From Calliopsis andreniformis (taxonomy: Eukaryota > Arthropoda > Insecta > Hymenoptera > Andrenidae), in assembly GCF_051401765.1 (NCBI RefSeq), contig NW_027480422.1:29406001-29470000 (forward strand): a stretch of 64,000 nt of DNA. Direction: 5' to 3'. The notes beneath the pieces were generated by a model, which was given only the letters and a program-made list of their open reading frames with translations, was not told the origin of the DNA and searched no databases. Of this stretch, positions 1 to 11,945 are shown in pieces; positions within the stretch are counted from its first letter, which is position 1, and every line of letters starts with the position of its first letter. The position numbers and the translations under genes were made by a program.

Positions 1-160
1 AGGCTTCACACTAGGGCGTTGGTCCACCAGGCCGAATAGTTAGGGCCTTAAAAAACGACTCCAGACGCATAAAATACAATATAAATACAACAGTTTTTCC
101 ACGGTATAAAACGAATAATTGCAACCAATATGAAAGTTATGCTCATTTCTACGTTCCGGG

Positions 161-326
161 CAACCTAGGCTTCACCCTAGGGCGTTGCTCCACCAGATCG
201 AATAGTTAGGGCCTAAGAAGTCAACGCCAGAAGCATAAAATACAATACAAATACAACAGTTTTTCCATCGTATAAAACGAATAATTGCAACCAGTCTGAT
301 AGTTATGGTCATTTCTACGTTCCGGG
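161..326. repeat. Representative satellite monomer (166 bp)
   Basis: This complete monomer is close to my hand-built consensus and serves as a reference. It begins CAACCTAGGC and ends with ACGTTCCGGG. Bases 1-70 (161-230) are GC-richer, about 53% in the consensus, and hold the dyads annotated separately. Bases 71-166 (231-326) are about 34% GC, with A-rich stretches (CATAAAATACAATA), a T-tract (AGTTTTTCC) and the palindrome TTGCAA. The length is close to a nucleosome core plus a short linker, as in many centromeric satellites. Open frames across a monomer change phase by one base per unit, which argues against coding. Confidence 0.93.
181..228. other. Nested inverted repeats in the monomer (example copy)
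   Basis: GGCGTTG (181-187) is the exact reverse complement of CAACGCC (222-228). Between them TTAGG (206-210) and CCTAA (212-216) form a second dyad around a single G. Upstream, CCTAGG palindromes lie at 164-169 and 176-181; in the common monomer form CCTAG and CTAGG flank an 8-base spacer. These arms recur in a large share of the monomers, but many variants break one arm (GGCATTG, CAATGCC, ACGGCCTTAG). Known: dyad symmetry capable of cruciform formation has been reported as enriched in several centromeric satellites. That it matters here is inference. Confidence 0.6.
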
Positions 327-1820
327 CAACCTAGGCTTCTGTCTAGGGCGTTGCTCCACCAGATCGAATAGTTAGGGCCTAACAAGTCAACGACAGAAGC
401 ATAAAATACAATATAAATACAACAGCTTTACCATCGTATAACAGGAATAATTGCAACCAGTGTGAAAGATGTGGTCATTTCTACGATACGGGCAACCTAG
501 GCTGCACTCTAGGGCGTCGTTCCACCACATCGAACAGATGCGGCCTTAGAAGTCAACGCCAGGAGCATAAAATGCCTTATAAATACAAAAGTTGTTCCAC
601 TGTATAATATGAATAATTGCAAACAGTGTGGAAGTAATGGTCATTTCTACGTACCGGGCAACCTAGGCTTCACACTAGGGCGTTCCTCAACCACGTCGGA
701 TAGCTACGGCGCTAGAAGACAACGCCATAACTATAAAATACAATATAAATACAACAGTCTATCCATCGTATAAAACGAATAATTGCAACCAGTCTGATAG
801 TTATGGTCATTTCTACGTTCCGGGCAACCTAGGCTTCACTCTGGGGCGTCGTTCCACCAGATGGAATAGCTACGGCCTTAGGAGTCAACGCCAGAGGCAT
901 AAAATACAAAATAAATACAACAGTTTTTCCATCGTATAACAAGAATAATTGCAACCAGTGTGAAAGTGATGGTCATTTCAGCATTCCGGGCAACCTAGGC
1001 TTCACTCTAGGGCGTTGGTCCACCAGGCCGAATAGTTAGGGCCTAAGAAGTCAACGCCAGATTCATAAAATACAATAGAAATACAACAGTTTTTCCCTTG
1101 TATAACAGGAATAATTGCAACCAGTGTGAAAGCTATGGTCATTTCTACGTTCCGGGCAACCTAGGCTTCACTCTAGGGCGTTGCTCCACCACATCGAATA
1201 GCTGCTGCCTTAGAAGTCAACGCCAGAAGCATAAAATACAATATGAATACAACACTTTTTCCATCGTATAGCAGGAATAATTGCAACCAGTGTGAAAGTG
1301 ATGGTCATTTCTACGTTCCGGGCAACCTAGGCTTCAGTCTAGGGCGTGGTTCCCCCAGATCGAATAGTTAGGGCCTAAGAAGCCTACGCCAGAAGCATAA
1401 AATACAATCTAAATACCACAGTTTTTCCATCGTATGACAGGAATAATTGCAACCAGAGTGAAGGTGATGGTCATTTCTCAGTTCCGGGCAACCTAGGCCT
1501 CACTATCGAGCGTTACTCCACCAGATCGAATAGCTAGGACCTTAGAAGTCAACGCCAGAAGCTCAAAACAAAATAAAAATACAACAGTTATTCCATCGTA
1601 TAACAGGAATAATTACAACCAGTGTGAAAGTAATGGGCATTTCTACGTTCCGTGCAACCTAGGCTTCACTCTAGGGCGTTGGTCCACCAGGCCGAATAGT
1701 TAGGGCCTTAGAAAACAACTCCAGACGCATAAAATACAATACAAATACAACAGTTCTTCCATCGTATAACAGGAATAATTGCAATCAGTGTGAAAGATAT
1801 GGTCATTTCTACGATACGGG

Positions 1821-2816
1821 CAACCTAGGCTTCACGCTAGAGCGTCGTTCCACCAGATCGAATAGTTAGGGCCTAACAAGTCTACGCCAGAAGCATAAAA
1901 TACAATACAAATACAACAGTTTTTCAATCTTATAACAGGAATAATTGCAAACAGTGTGAAAGATATGGTCATTTCTACGTTGCGAGCATCCTAGGCTTCA
2001 CTCTAGGGCATTGCTCCACCACATCGAATAGCTACGGCCTTAGAAGTCAACGCCATAACTATAAAAAACAATATAAATACAACAGTTTTTCCGCTGTATA
2101 AAATGAATAATTGCAACCAGTATGAAAGTTACGGTCATTTCTACGTTCCGGGCAACCTAGGCTTCACCCTAGGGCGTTGCTCCACCAGATCGAATAGTTA
2201 GGGCCTAAGAAGTCAACGTCAGGAGCATAAAATACAATACAAATACAACAGTTTTTCCATCGTATAACAGGAATAATTGCAACCAGTGTGAAAGATATGG
2301 TCATTTCTACGATACGGGCAACCTAGGCTTCACGCTAGAGCGTCGTTCCACCAGATCGAATAGTTAGGCCCTAAGAAGTCTACGCCAGAAGCATAAAATA
2401 CAATACAAATACAACAGTTTTTCAATCTTATAACAGGAATAATTGCAAACAGTGTGAAAGATATGGTCATTTCTACGTTGCGAGCATCCTAGGCTTCACT
2501 CTAGGGCATTGCTCCACCACATCGAATAGCTACGGCCTTAGAAGTCAACGCCATAACTATAAAAAACAATATAAATACAACAGTTTTTCCACTGTATAAA
2601 ATGAATAATTGCAAACAGTGTGGAGGTAATGGTCATTTCTACCTTCCGGGCAACCTAGGCTTCACTCTAGGGCGTTTCTCCACCACATCGAATAGCTACT
2701 GCCTTAGAAGTCAACGTCTGAAGCATAAAATATAATATAAATATAACAGTTTTTCCAACGTATAAAACGTATAATTGCAACCAGTATGAATGTTATGGTC
2801 ATTCCTACGTTCCGGG
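1821..2816. repeat. Nested 3-mer (498-bp) duplication
   Basis: The monomer pair starting at 1821 and 1987 (markers CACGCTAGAGCG and CATCCTAGG) recurs at 2319 and 2485, exactly 498 bp or three monomers later. The two runs stay near-identical to about 2640. The same arrangement is copied inside the second 26-mer block, so the 3-mer duplication predates the 4316-bp duplication. Confidence 0.8.
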
Positions 2817-5193
2817 CAGCCTAGGCTTCACTCTAGGGCGTTGGTCCACCACATCCAATAGCTAGGGCCTAAGAAGTCAACGCCAGGAGCACCAAATACA
2901 AAATAAATACAACAGCTTTTCCATCGTATAAAACGAATAATTGCAACAAGTATGAAAGCTATGGTCATTTATACGTTCCGGGCAACCTAGGCTTCACTCT
3001 AGGGCGTTGCTCAACCACATCGAATAGCTACGGCCCTAGAAGACAACGCCATAACTATAAAATACAATATAAATACAACAGTCTTTCCATCGTTTAAAAC
3101 GAATAATTGCAACCAGTCTGATAGTTATGGTCATTTCTACGTTCCGGGCAACCTAGGCTTCTCTCTAGGGCGTTGTTCCACCACATCGAATTGCTACGGC
3201 CTTAGGAGTCAACGCCAGAGGCATAAAATACAAAATAAATACAACAGTTTTTCCTTCGTATAACAAGAATAATTGCAACCAGTGTGAAAGTGATGGTCAT
3301 TTCAGCATTCCGGGCAACCTAGGCTTCACTCTAGGGCCATGCTCCACCAGATCGAATATTTAGGGCCTAAGAAGTCAACGCCAGAAGCATAAAATACAAT
3401 ATAAATACAACAGTTTTTCCCTTGTATAACAGGAATAATTGCAACCAGTGTGAAAGCTATGGTCATTTCTACGTTCCGGGCAACCTAGGCTTCACTCTAG
3501 GGCGTTGCTCAACCACATCGAATAGCTACGGCCCTAGAAGACAACGCCATAACTATAAAATACAATATAAATACAACAGTCTTTCCATCGTTTAAAACGA
3601 ATAATTGCAACCAGTCTGATAGTTATGGTCATTTCTACGTTCCGGGCAACCTAGGCTTCTCTCTAGGGCGTTGTTCCACCACATCGAATTGCTACGGCCT
3701 TAGGAGTCAACGCCAGAGGCATAAAATACAAAATAAATACAACAATTTTTCCTTCGTATAACAAGAATAATTGCAACAAGTATGAAAGCTATGGTCATTC
3801 CTACGTTCCGGGCAACCTAGGCTTCACTCTAGGGCGTTGCTCCACCACATCGAATAGTTAGGGCCGTAGAAGTCAATGCCAGAAGCATAAAATGCCATAT
3901 AAATACAATAGTTTTTCCACTGTATGATATGAATAATTGCAAACAGTGTGGAAGTAATGGTCATTTCTACGTTCCGGACAACCTAGGCTTCACTCTAGGG
4001 CATTGCTCCACCACATCGAATAGCTACGGCCTTAGAAGTCAACGCCATAACTATAAAAAACAATATAAATACAACAGTTTTTCCTCTGTATAAAATGAAT
4101 AATTGCAAACAGTGTGGAGGTAATGGTCATTTCTACCTTCCGGGCAACCTAGGCTTCACTCTAGGGCGTTTCTCCACCACATCGAATAGCTACTGCCTTA
4201 GAAGTCAACGTCTGAAGCATAAAATATAATATAAATACAACAGTTTTTCCATCGTATAAAACGTATAATTGCAACCAGTATGAATGGTATGGTCATTCCT
4301 ACGTTCCGGGCAACCTAGGCTTCACTCTAGGGCGTTGGTCCACCAGATCCAATAGCTAGGGCCTAAGAAGTCAACGCCAGGAGCACCAAATACAAAATAA
4401 ATACAACAGCTTTTCCATCGTATAAAACGAATAATTGCAACAAGTATGAAAGCTATGGTCATTTATACGTTCCGGGCAACCTAGGCTTCACTCTAGGGCG
4501 TTGCTCAACCACATCGAATAGCTACGGCCCTAGAAGACCACGCCATAACTATAAAATCCAATATAAATACAACAGTCTTTCCATCGTATAAAACGAATAA
4601 TTGCAACCAGTCTGATAGTTATGGTCATTTCTACGTTCCGGGCAATCTAGGCTTCTCTCTAGGGCGTTGCTCCACCAGATCGAATAGTTAGGGCCTAACA
4701 AGTCAACGCCAGAAGCATAAAATACAATATAAATACAACTGCTTTACCATCGTATAACAGGAATAATTGCAACCAGTGTGAAAGATGTGGTCATTTCTAC
4801 GATACGGGCAACCTAGGCTGCACTCTAGGGCGTCGTTCCACCACATCGAATAGCTGCGGCCTTAGAAGTCAACGCCAGAAGCATAAAATACAATACAGAT
4901 ACAACAGTTTTTCAACCTTATAACAGGAATAATTGCAAACAGTGTGAAACATATGGTCATTTCTACGTTGCGAGCATCCTAGGCTTCACTCTAGGGCATT
5001 GCTCCACCACATCGAATAGCTACGGCCTTAGAAGTCAACGCAATAACTATAAAAAACAATATAAATACAACAGTTTTTCCACTGTATAAAATGAATAATT
5101 GCAAACAGTGTGGAGGTAATGGTCATTTCTACCTTCCGGGCAACCTAGGCTTCACTCTAGGGCGTTGTTCCACCACATCGAATAGCCACGGCC
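1885..5193. repeat. 26-mer HOR, copy 1 of 3.3-kb duplicated block
   Basis: This block recurs at 6201-9509. Matched landmarks (for example TTTTTCCGCTGTATAA near 2086 and 6402) are offset by exactly 4316 bp, which is 26 x 166. By eye I count roughly seven to ten substitutions over 3.3 kb, so identity is above 99.5%. Neighbouring monomers inside the block differ far more. The left edge is at 1885, where upstream sequence stops matching; the right edge is at 5193, where GGCCC changes to GGCCT. Confidence 0.9.
2983..3778. repeat. Second nested 3-mer (498-bp) duplication
   Basis: The monomers at 2983 (TTGCTCAACCACATCG marker) and 3149 (TTCTCTCTAGGG with CGAATTGCTACGG) recur at 3481 and 3647, offset 498 bp, almost base for base to about 3770. 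Both copies are present again in the downstream 26-mer block (from about 7299 and 7797). Confidence 0.8.
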
Positions 5194-5605
5194 CTAGAAG
5201 ACAACGCCATAACTATAAAATACAATATAAATACAACAGTCTTTCCATCGTGTAAAACGAATAATTGCAACCAGTCTGATAGTTATGGTCATTTCTACGT
5301 TCCGGGCAATCTAGGCTTCTCTCTAGGGCCTTTCTCCACCACATCGAATAGCTACGGCCTTAGAAGTCAACGTCTGAAGCATAAAATATAATATAAATAC
5401 AACAGTTTTTCCATCGTATAACAGGAATAATTGCAACCAGTGTGAAAGACATGGTCATTTCTACGTTCCGGGCAACCTAGGCTTCACTCTAGGGCGTTGT
5501 TCCACCACATCGAATAGCTACGGCCTTAGGAGTCAACGCCAGAGGCATAAAATACAAAATAAATACAACAGTTTTTCCATCGTATAACAAGAATAATTGC
5601 AACCA

Positions 5606-5937
5606 GTGTGAGAGTGATGGTCATTTCAGCCTTCCGGGCAACCTAGGCTTCACTCTAGGGCCATGCTCCACCAGATCGAATAGTTAGGGCCTAAGAAGTC
5701 AACGCCAGAAGCATAAATTACAATATAAATACCACAGTTTTTCCATCGTATAACAGGAATAATTGCAACCAGTGTGAGAGTGATGGTCATTTCAGCCTTC
5801 CGGGCAACCTAGGCTTCACTCTAGGGCCATGCTCCACCAGATCGAATAGTTAGGGCCTAAGAAGTCAACGCCAGAAGCATAAATTACAATATAAATACCA
5901 CAGTTTTTCCATCGTATAACAGGAATAATTGCAACCA
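5606..5937. repeat. Exact tandem duplication of one monomer
   Basis: The sequence from 5606 to 5771 is repeated at 5772-5937 with no difference that I could find. It includes the rare markers GTGTGAGAGTG, TTTCAGCCTTCC and GCATAAATTAC. The period is exactly 166 bp. Immediately after 5937 the copies diverge (CAGAGTGAAGG). This is the simplest amplification event in the window and must be very recent. Confidence 0.85.
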
Positions 5938-6200
5938 GAGTGAAGGTGATGGTCATTTCTCAGTTCCGGGCAACCTAGGCTTCACTATCGAGCGTTGCTC
6001 CACCAGATCGAATAGCTAGGACCTTAGAAGTCAACGCCAGAAGCACAAAATAAAATAAAAATACAACAGTTATTCCATCGTATAACAGGAATAATTACCA
6101 CCAGTGTGAAAGTAATGGGCATTTCTACGTTCCGTGCAACCTAGGCTTCACTCTAGGGCGTTGCTCCACCAGATCGAATAGCTAGGGCCTAAGAAGTCAA

Positions 6201-9200
6201 CGCCAGAAGCATAAAATACAATACAAATACAACAGTTTTTCAATCTTATAACAGGAATAATTGCAAACAGTGTGAAAGATATGGTCATTTCTACGTTGCG
6301 AGCATCCTAGGCTTCACTCTAGGGCATTGCTCCACCACATCGAATAGCTACGGCCTTAGAAGTCAACGCCATAACTATAAAAAACAATACAAATACAACA
6401 GTTTTTCCGCTGTATAAAATGAATAATTGCAACCAGTATGAAAGTTACGGTCATTTCTACGTTCCGGGCAACCTAGGCTTCACCCTAGGGCGTTGCTCCA
6501 CCAGATCGAATAGTTAGGGCCTAAGAAGTCAACGTCAGGAGCATAAAATACAATACAAATACAACAGTTTTTCCATCGTATAACAGGAATAATTGCAACC
6601 AGTGTGAAAGATATGGTCATTTCTACGATACGGGCAACCTAGGCTTCACGCTAGAGCGTCATTCCACCAGATCGAATAGTTAGGCCCTAAGAAGTCTACG
6701 CCAGAAGCATAAAATACAATACAAATACAACAGTTTTTCAATCTTATAACAGGAATAATTGCAAACAGTGTGAAAGATATGGTCATTTCTACGTTGCGAG
6801 CATCCTAGGCTTCACTCTAGGGCATTGCTCCACCACATCGAATAGCTACGGCCTTAGAAGTCAACGCCATAACTATAAAAAACAATATAAATACAACAGT
6901 TTTTCCACTGTATAAAATGAATAATTGCAAACAGTGTGGAGGTAATGGTCATTTCTACCTTCCGGGCAACCTAGGCTTCACTCTAGGGCGTTTCTCCACC
7001 ACATCGAATAGCTACTGCCTTAGAAGTCAACGTCTGAAGCATAAAATATAATATAAATATAACAGTTTTTCCAACGTATAAAACGTATAATTGCAACCAG
7101 TATGAATGTTATGGTCATTCCTACGTTCCGGGCAGCCTAGGCTTCACTCTAGGGCGTTGGTCCACCACATCCAATAGCTAGGGCCTAAGAAGTCAACGCC
7201 AGGAGCACCAAATACAAAATAAATACAACAGCTTTTCCATCGTATAAAACGAATAATTGCAACAAGTATGAAAGCTATGGTCATTTATACGTTCCGGGCA
7301 ACCTAGGCTTCACTCTAGGGCGTTGCTCAACCACATCGAATAGCTACGGCCCTAGAAGACAACGCCATAACTATAAAATACAATATAAATACAACAGTCT
7401 TTCCATCGTTTAAAACGAATAATTGCAACCAGTCTGATAGTTATGGTCATTTCTACGTTCCGGGCAACCTAGGCTTCTCTCTAGGGCGTTGTTCCACCAC
7501 ATCGAATTGCTACGGCCTTAGGAGTCAACGCCAGAGGCATAAAATACAAAATAAATACAACAGTTTTTCCTTCGTATAACAAGAATAATTGCAACCAGTG
7601 TGAAAGTGATGGTCATTTCAGCATTCCGGGCAACCTAGGCTTCACTCTAGGGCCATGCTCCACCAGATCGAATAGTTAGGGCCTAAGAAGTCAACGCCAG
7701 AAGCATAAAATACAATATAAATACAACAGTTTTTCCCTTGTATAACAGGAATAATTGCAACCAGTGTGAAAGCTATGGTCATTTCTACGTTCCGGGCAAC
7801 CTAGGCTTCACTCTAGGGCGTTGCTCAACCACATCGAATAGCTACGGCCCTAGAAGACAACGCCATAACTATAAAATACAATATAAATACAACAGTCTTT
7901 CCATCGTTTAAAACGAATAATTGCAACCAGTCTGATAGTTATGGTCATTTCTACGTTCCGGGCAACCTAGGCTTCTCTCTAGGGCGTTGTTCCACCACAT
8001 CGAATTGCTACGGCCTTAGGAGTCAACGCCAGAGGCATAAAATACAAAATAAATACAACAATTTTGCCTTCGTATAACAAGAATAATTGCAACAAGTATG
8101 AAAGCTATGGTCATTCCTACGTTCCGGGCAACCTAGGCTTCACTCTAGGGCGTTGCTCCACCACATCGAATAGTTAGGGCCGTAGAAGTCAATGCCAGAA
8201 GCATAAAATGCCATATAAATACAATAGTTTTACCACTGTATGATATGAATAATTGCAAACAGTGTGGAAGTAATGGTCATTTCTACGTTCCGGACAACCT
8301 AGGCTTCACTCTAGGGCATTGCTCCACCACATCGAATAGCTACGGCCTTAGAAGTCAACGCCATAACTATAAAAAACAATATAAATACAACAGTTTTTCC
8401 TCTGTATAAAATGAATAATTGCAAACAGTGTGGAGGTAATGGTCATTTCTACCTTCCGGGCAACCTAGGCTTCACTCTAGGGCGTTTCTCCACCACATCG
8501 AATAGCTACTGCCTTAGAAGTCAACGTCTGAAGCATAAAATATAATATAAATACAACAGTTTTTCCATCGTATAAAACGTATAATTGCAACCAGTATGAA
8601 TGGTATGGTCATTCCTACGTTCCGGGCAACCTAGGCTTCACTCTAGGGCGTTGGTCCACCAGATCCAATAGCTAGGGCCTAAGAAGTCAACGCCAGGAGC
8701 ACCAAATACAAAATAAATACAACAGCTTTTCCATCGTATAAAACGAATAATTGCAACAAGTATGAAAGCTATGGTCATTTATACGTTCCGGGCAACCTAG
8801 GCTTCACTCTAGGGCGTTGCTCAACCACATCGAATAGCTACGGCCCTAGAAGACCACGCCATAACTATAAAATACAATATAAATACAACAGTCTTTCCAT
8901 CGTATAAAACGAATAATTGCAACCAGTCTGATAGTTATGGTCATTTCTACGTTCCGGGCAATCTAGGCTTCTCTCTAGGGCGTTGCTCCACCAGATCGAA
9001 TAGTTAGGGCCTAACAAGTCAACGCCAGAAGCATAAAATACAATATAAATACAACTGCTTTACCATCGTATAACAGGAATAATTGCAACCAGTGTGAAAG
9101 ATGTGGTCATTTCTACGATACGGGCAACCTAGGCTGCACTCTAGGGCGTCGTTCCACCACATCGAATAGCTGCGGCCTTAGAAGTCAACGCCAGAAGCAT

Positions 9201-9509
9201 AAAATACAATACAGATACAACAGTTTTTCAACCTTATAACAGGAATAATTGCAAACAGTGTGAACGATATGGTCATTTCTACGTTGCGAGCATCCTAGGC
9301 TTCACTCTAGGGCATTGCTCCACCACATCGAATAGCTACGGCCTTAGAAGTCAACGCAATAACTATAAAAAACAATATAAATACAACAGTTTTTCCACTG
9401 TATAAAATGAATAATTGCAAACAGTGTGGAGGTAATGGTCATTTCTACCTTCCGGGCAACCTAGGCTTCACTCTAGGGCGTTGTTCCACCACATCGAATA
9501 GCCACGGCC
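6201..9509. repeat. 26-mer HOR, copy 2 of 3.3-kb duplicated block
   Basis: This is the second copy of the block at 1885-5193, offset 4316 bp. Differences seen include CGTCATTCC here against CGTCGTTCC, AATTTTGCC against AATTTTTCC (near 8065), GTTTTACCA against GTTTTTCCA (near 8226) and TGAACGATA against TGAAACATA (near 9263). There are no length differences. The copies are separated by about 1 kb (5194-6200) of other monomers, which together with the block makes up the 26-monomer period. Confidence 0.9.
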
Positions 9510-11945
9510 TTCGGAGTCAACGCCAGAGGCATAAAATACAAAATAAATACAACAGTTTTTCCATCGAATAACAAGAATAATTGCAACCAGTGTGAAAATG
9601 ATGGTCATTTCAGCATTCCGGGCAACCTAGGCTTCACTCTAGGGCCATGCTCCACCAGATCGAATAGTTGGGGCCTAAGAAGTCAACGCCAGAAGCATAA
9701 AATACAATATAAATACAACAGTTTTTCCCTTGTATAACAGGAATAATTGCAACCAGTGTGAAAGCTATGGTCATTTCTACGTTCCGGGCAACCTAGGCTT
9801 CACTCTAGGGCGTTGCTCCACCACTTCGAATAGCTGCGGCCTTAGAAGTCAACGCCAGAAGCATAAAATACAATATAAATGCAACACTTTTTCCATCGTA
9901 TAACAGGAATAATTGCAACCGGTGTGAAAGTGATGGTCATTTCTACGTTCCGGGCAACCTAGGCTTCACTCTAGGGCGTTTCTCCACCACATCGAATAGC
10001 TACTGCCTTAGAAGTCAACGTCTGAAGCATAAAATATAATATAAATACAACAGTTTTTCCATCGTATAAAACGTATAATTGCAACCAGTATGAATGTTAT
10101 GGTCATTCCTACGTTCCGGGCAACCTAGGCTTCACTCTAGGGCGTTGGTCCACCAGATCCAATAGCTAGGGCCTAAGAAGTCAACGCCAGGAGCACCAAA
10201 TACAAAATAAATACAACAGCTTGTCTATCGTATAAAACGAATTATTGCAACAAGTATGAAAGCTATGGTCATTTATACGTTCCGGGCAACCTAGGCTTCA
10301 CTCTAGGGCGTTGCTCAACCACATCGAATAGCTACGGCCCTAGAAGACAACGCCATAACTATAAAATCCAATATAAATACAACTGTCTTTCCATCGTATA
10401 AAACGAATAATTGCAACCAGTCTGATAGTTATGGTCATTTCTACGTTCCGGGCAATCTAGGCTTCTCTCTAGGGCGTTGCTCCACCAGATCGAATAGCTA
10501 GGGCCTAAGAAGTCAACGCCAGGAGCACCAAATACAAAATAAATACAACAGCTTGTCTATCGTATAAAACGAATTATTGCAACAAGTATGAAAGCTATGG
10601 TCATTCCTACGTTCCGGGCAACCTAGGCTTCACTCTAGGGCGTTGCTCCACCACATCGAATAGTTAGGGCCGTAGAAGTCAATGCCAGAAGCATTAAATG
10701 CCATATAAATACAATAGTTTTTCCACTGTATGATATGAATAATTGCAAACAGTGTGGAAGTAATGGTCATTTCTACGTTCCGGGCAACCTAGGCTTCACT
10801 CTAGGGCGTTGCTCCACCACATCGAATAGCTGCGGCCTTAGAAGTCAACGCCAGAAGCATAAAATACAATATAAATACCACAGTTTTTCCATCGTATAAC
10901 AGGAATAATTGCAACCAGAGTGAAGGTGATGGTCATTTCTCAGTTCCGGACAACCTAGGCTTCACTATCGAGCGTTGCTCCACCAGATCGAATAGCTAGG
11001 ACCTTAGAAGTCAACGCCAGAAGCACAAAATAAAATAAAAATACAACAGTTATTCCATCGTATAACAGGAATAATTACCACCAGTGTGAAAGCAATGGGC
11101 ATTTCTACGTTCCGGGTAACCTAGGCTTGACTCTAGGGCGTTGGTCCACCAGATACAATAGCTAGGGCCTAAGAAGTCAACGCCAGGAGCACCAAATACA
11201 AAATAAATACAACAGCTATTCCATCGTATAAAACGAATAATTGCAACAAGTATGAAAGCTATGGTCAGTTATACGTTCCGGGCAACCTAGGGTTCACCCT
11301 AGGGCGTTGCTCAACCACATCGAATAGATACGGCCCTAGAAGACAACGCCATAACCATAAAATACAATATAAATACAACAGTCTTTCCATCGTATAAAAC
11401 GAATAATAGCAACCAGTCTGATAGTTATGGTCATTTCTACGTTCCGGGCAATCTAGGCTTCTGTCTAGGGCGTTGCTCCACCAGATCGAATAGTTAGGGC
11501 CTAACAAGTCAACGCCAGAAGCATAAAGTACAATATAAATACAACAGCTTTACCATCGTATAACAGGAATAATTGCAACCAGTGTGAAAGGTATGGTCAT
11601 TTCTAGGTTCGGGCAACCTAGGCTTCACTCTAGGTCGTTGCTCCACCACACTGAATAGTTGCGGCCTTAGGAGCCAACGCCAGAAGCATAAAATACAATA
11701 TAAATACAACAGTTTTTCGATCGTATAACAGGAATAATTGCAAACAGTGTTAAAGATATAGTCATTTCTACGTTGCGGGCATCCTAGGCTTCACTCTAGG
11801 GCATTGCTCCACCACATCGAATAGCTACGGCCTTAGAAGCCAACGCCTGAAGCATAAAATATAATATAAGTTCAACAGTTTTTCAATCGTATAACAGGAA
11901 TAATTGCAAACAGTGTGAAAGCTATGGTCATTTCTATGTTCCGGG
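9510..11945. repeat. Region A, trailing mosaic with a 2-mer duplication
   Basis: About fifteen monomers lie between the second 26-mer block and the first 28-mer unit. A run containing the rare variant CAGCTTGTCTATCG and CGAATTATTGC occurs from 10161 and again from 10493, offset 332 bp or two monomers. The monomer at 10951 is type 6 (CACTATCGAGCG). The segment 11449-11880 closely matches 30532-30962, including the one-base-short motif AGGTTCGGGCAAC. No unique sequence was seen. Confidence 0.78.

Larger units (their letters stand above)
1..1884. repeat. Region A, leading mosaic of monomers
   Basis: About eleven monomers precede the first copy of the 26-mer block. Several match types seen in order in region B. 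Monomers at 327, 493 and 659 correspond to types 24, 25 and 26 of the 28-mer, and those at 1157, 1323 and 1489 to types 4, 5 and 6. The monomer at 1655 carries the type-10 marker GTCCACCAGGCC. The region is therefore an older or rearranged derivative of the same higher-order family rather than independent sequence. No gene or unique sequence is present. Confidence 0.8.

Noticed and set aside
4..21. CCTAGG palindromes as an operator or protein-binding site.
   Set aside because: They recur at most monomer heads and explain why a ladder would form with an enzyme cutting there, but nothing shows binding or regulation and there is no gene to control.
206..216. TTAGGG within most monomers, resembling a telomeric repeat.
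   Set aside because: It occurs once per 166 bp and never in tandem, and it is part of the TTAGG-G-CCTAA dyad. It is not telomeric DNA.
311..326. Possible CENP-B box at TTTCTACGTTCCGGG.
   Set aside because: Only the final CGGG fits the core pattern NTTCGNNNNANNCGGGN. The TTCG and the central A are not in place, on either strand. I do not call a CENP-B box.
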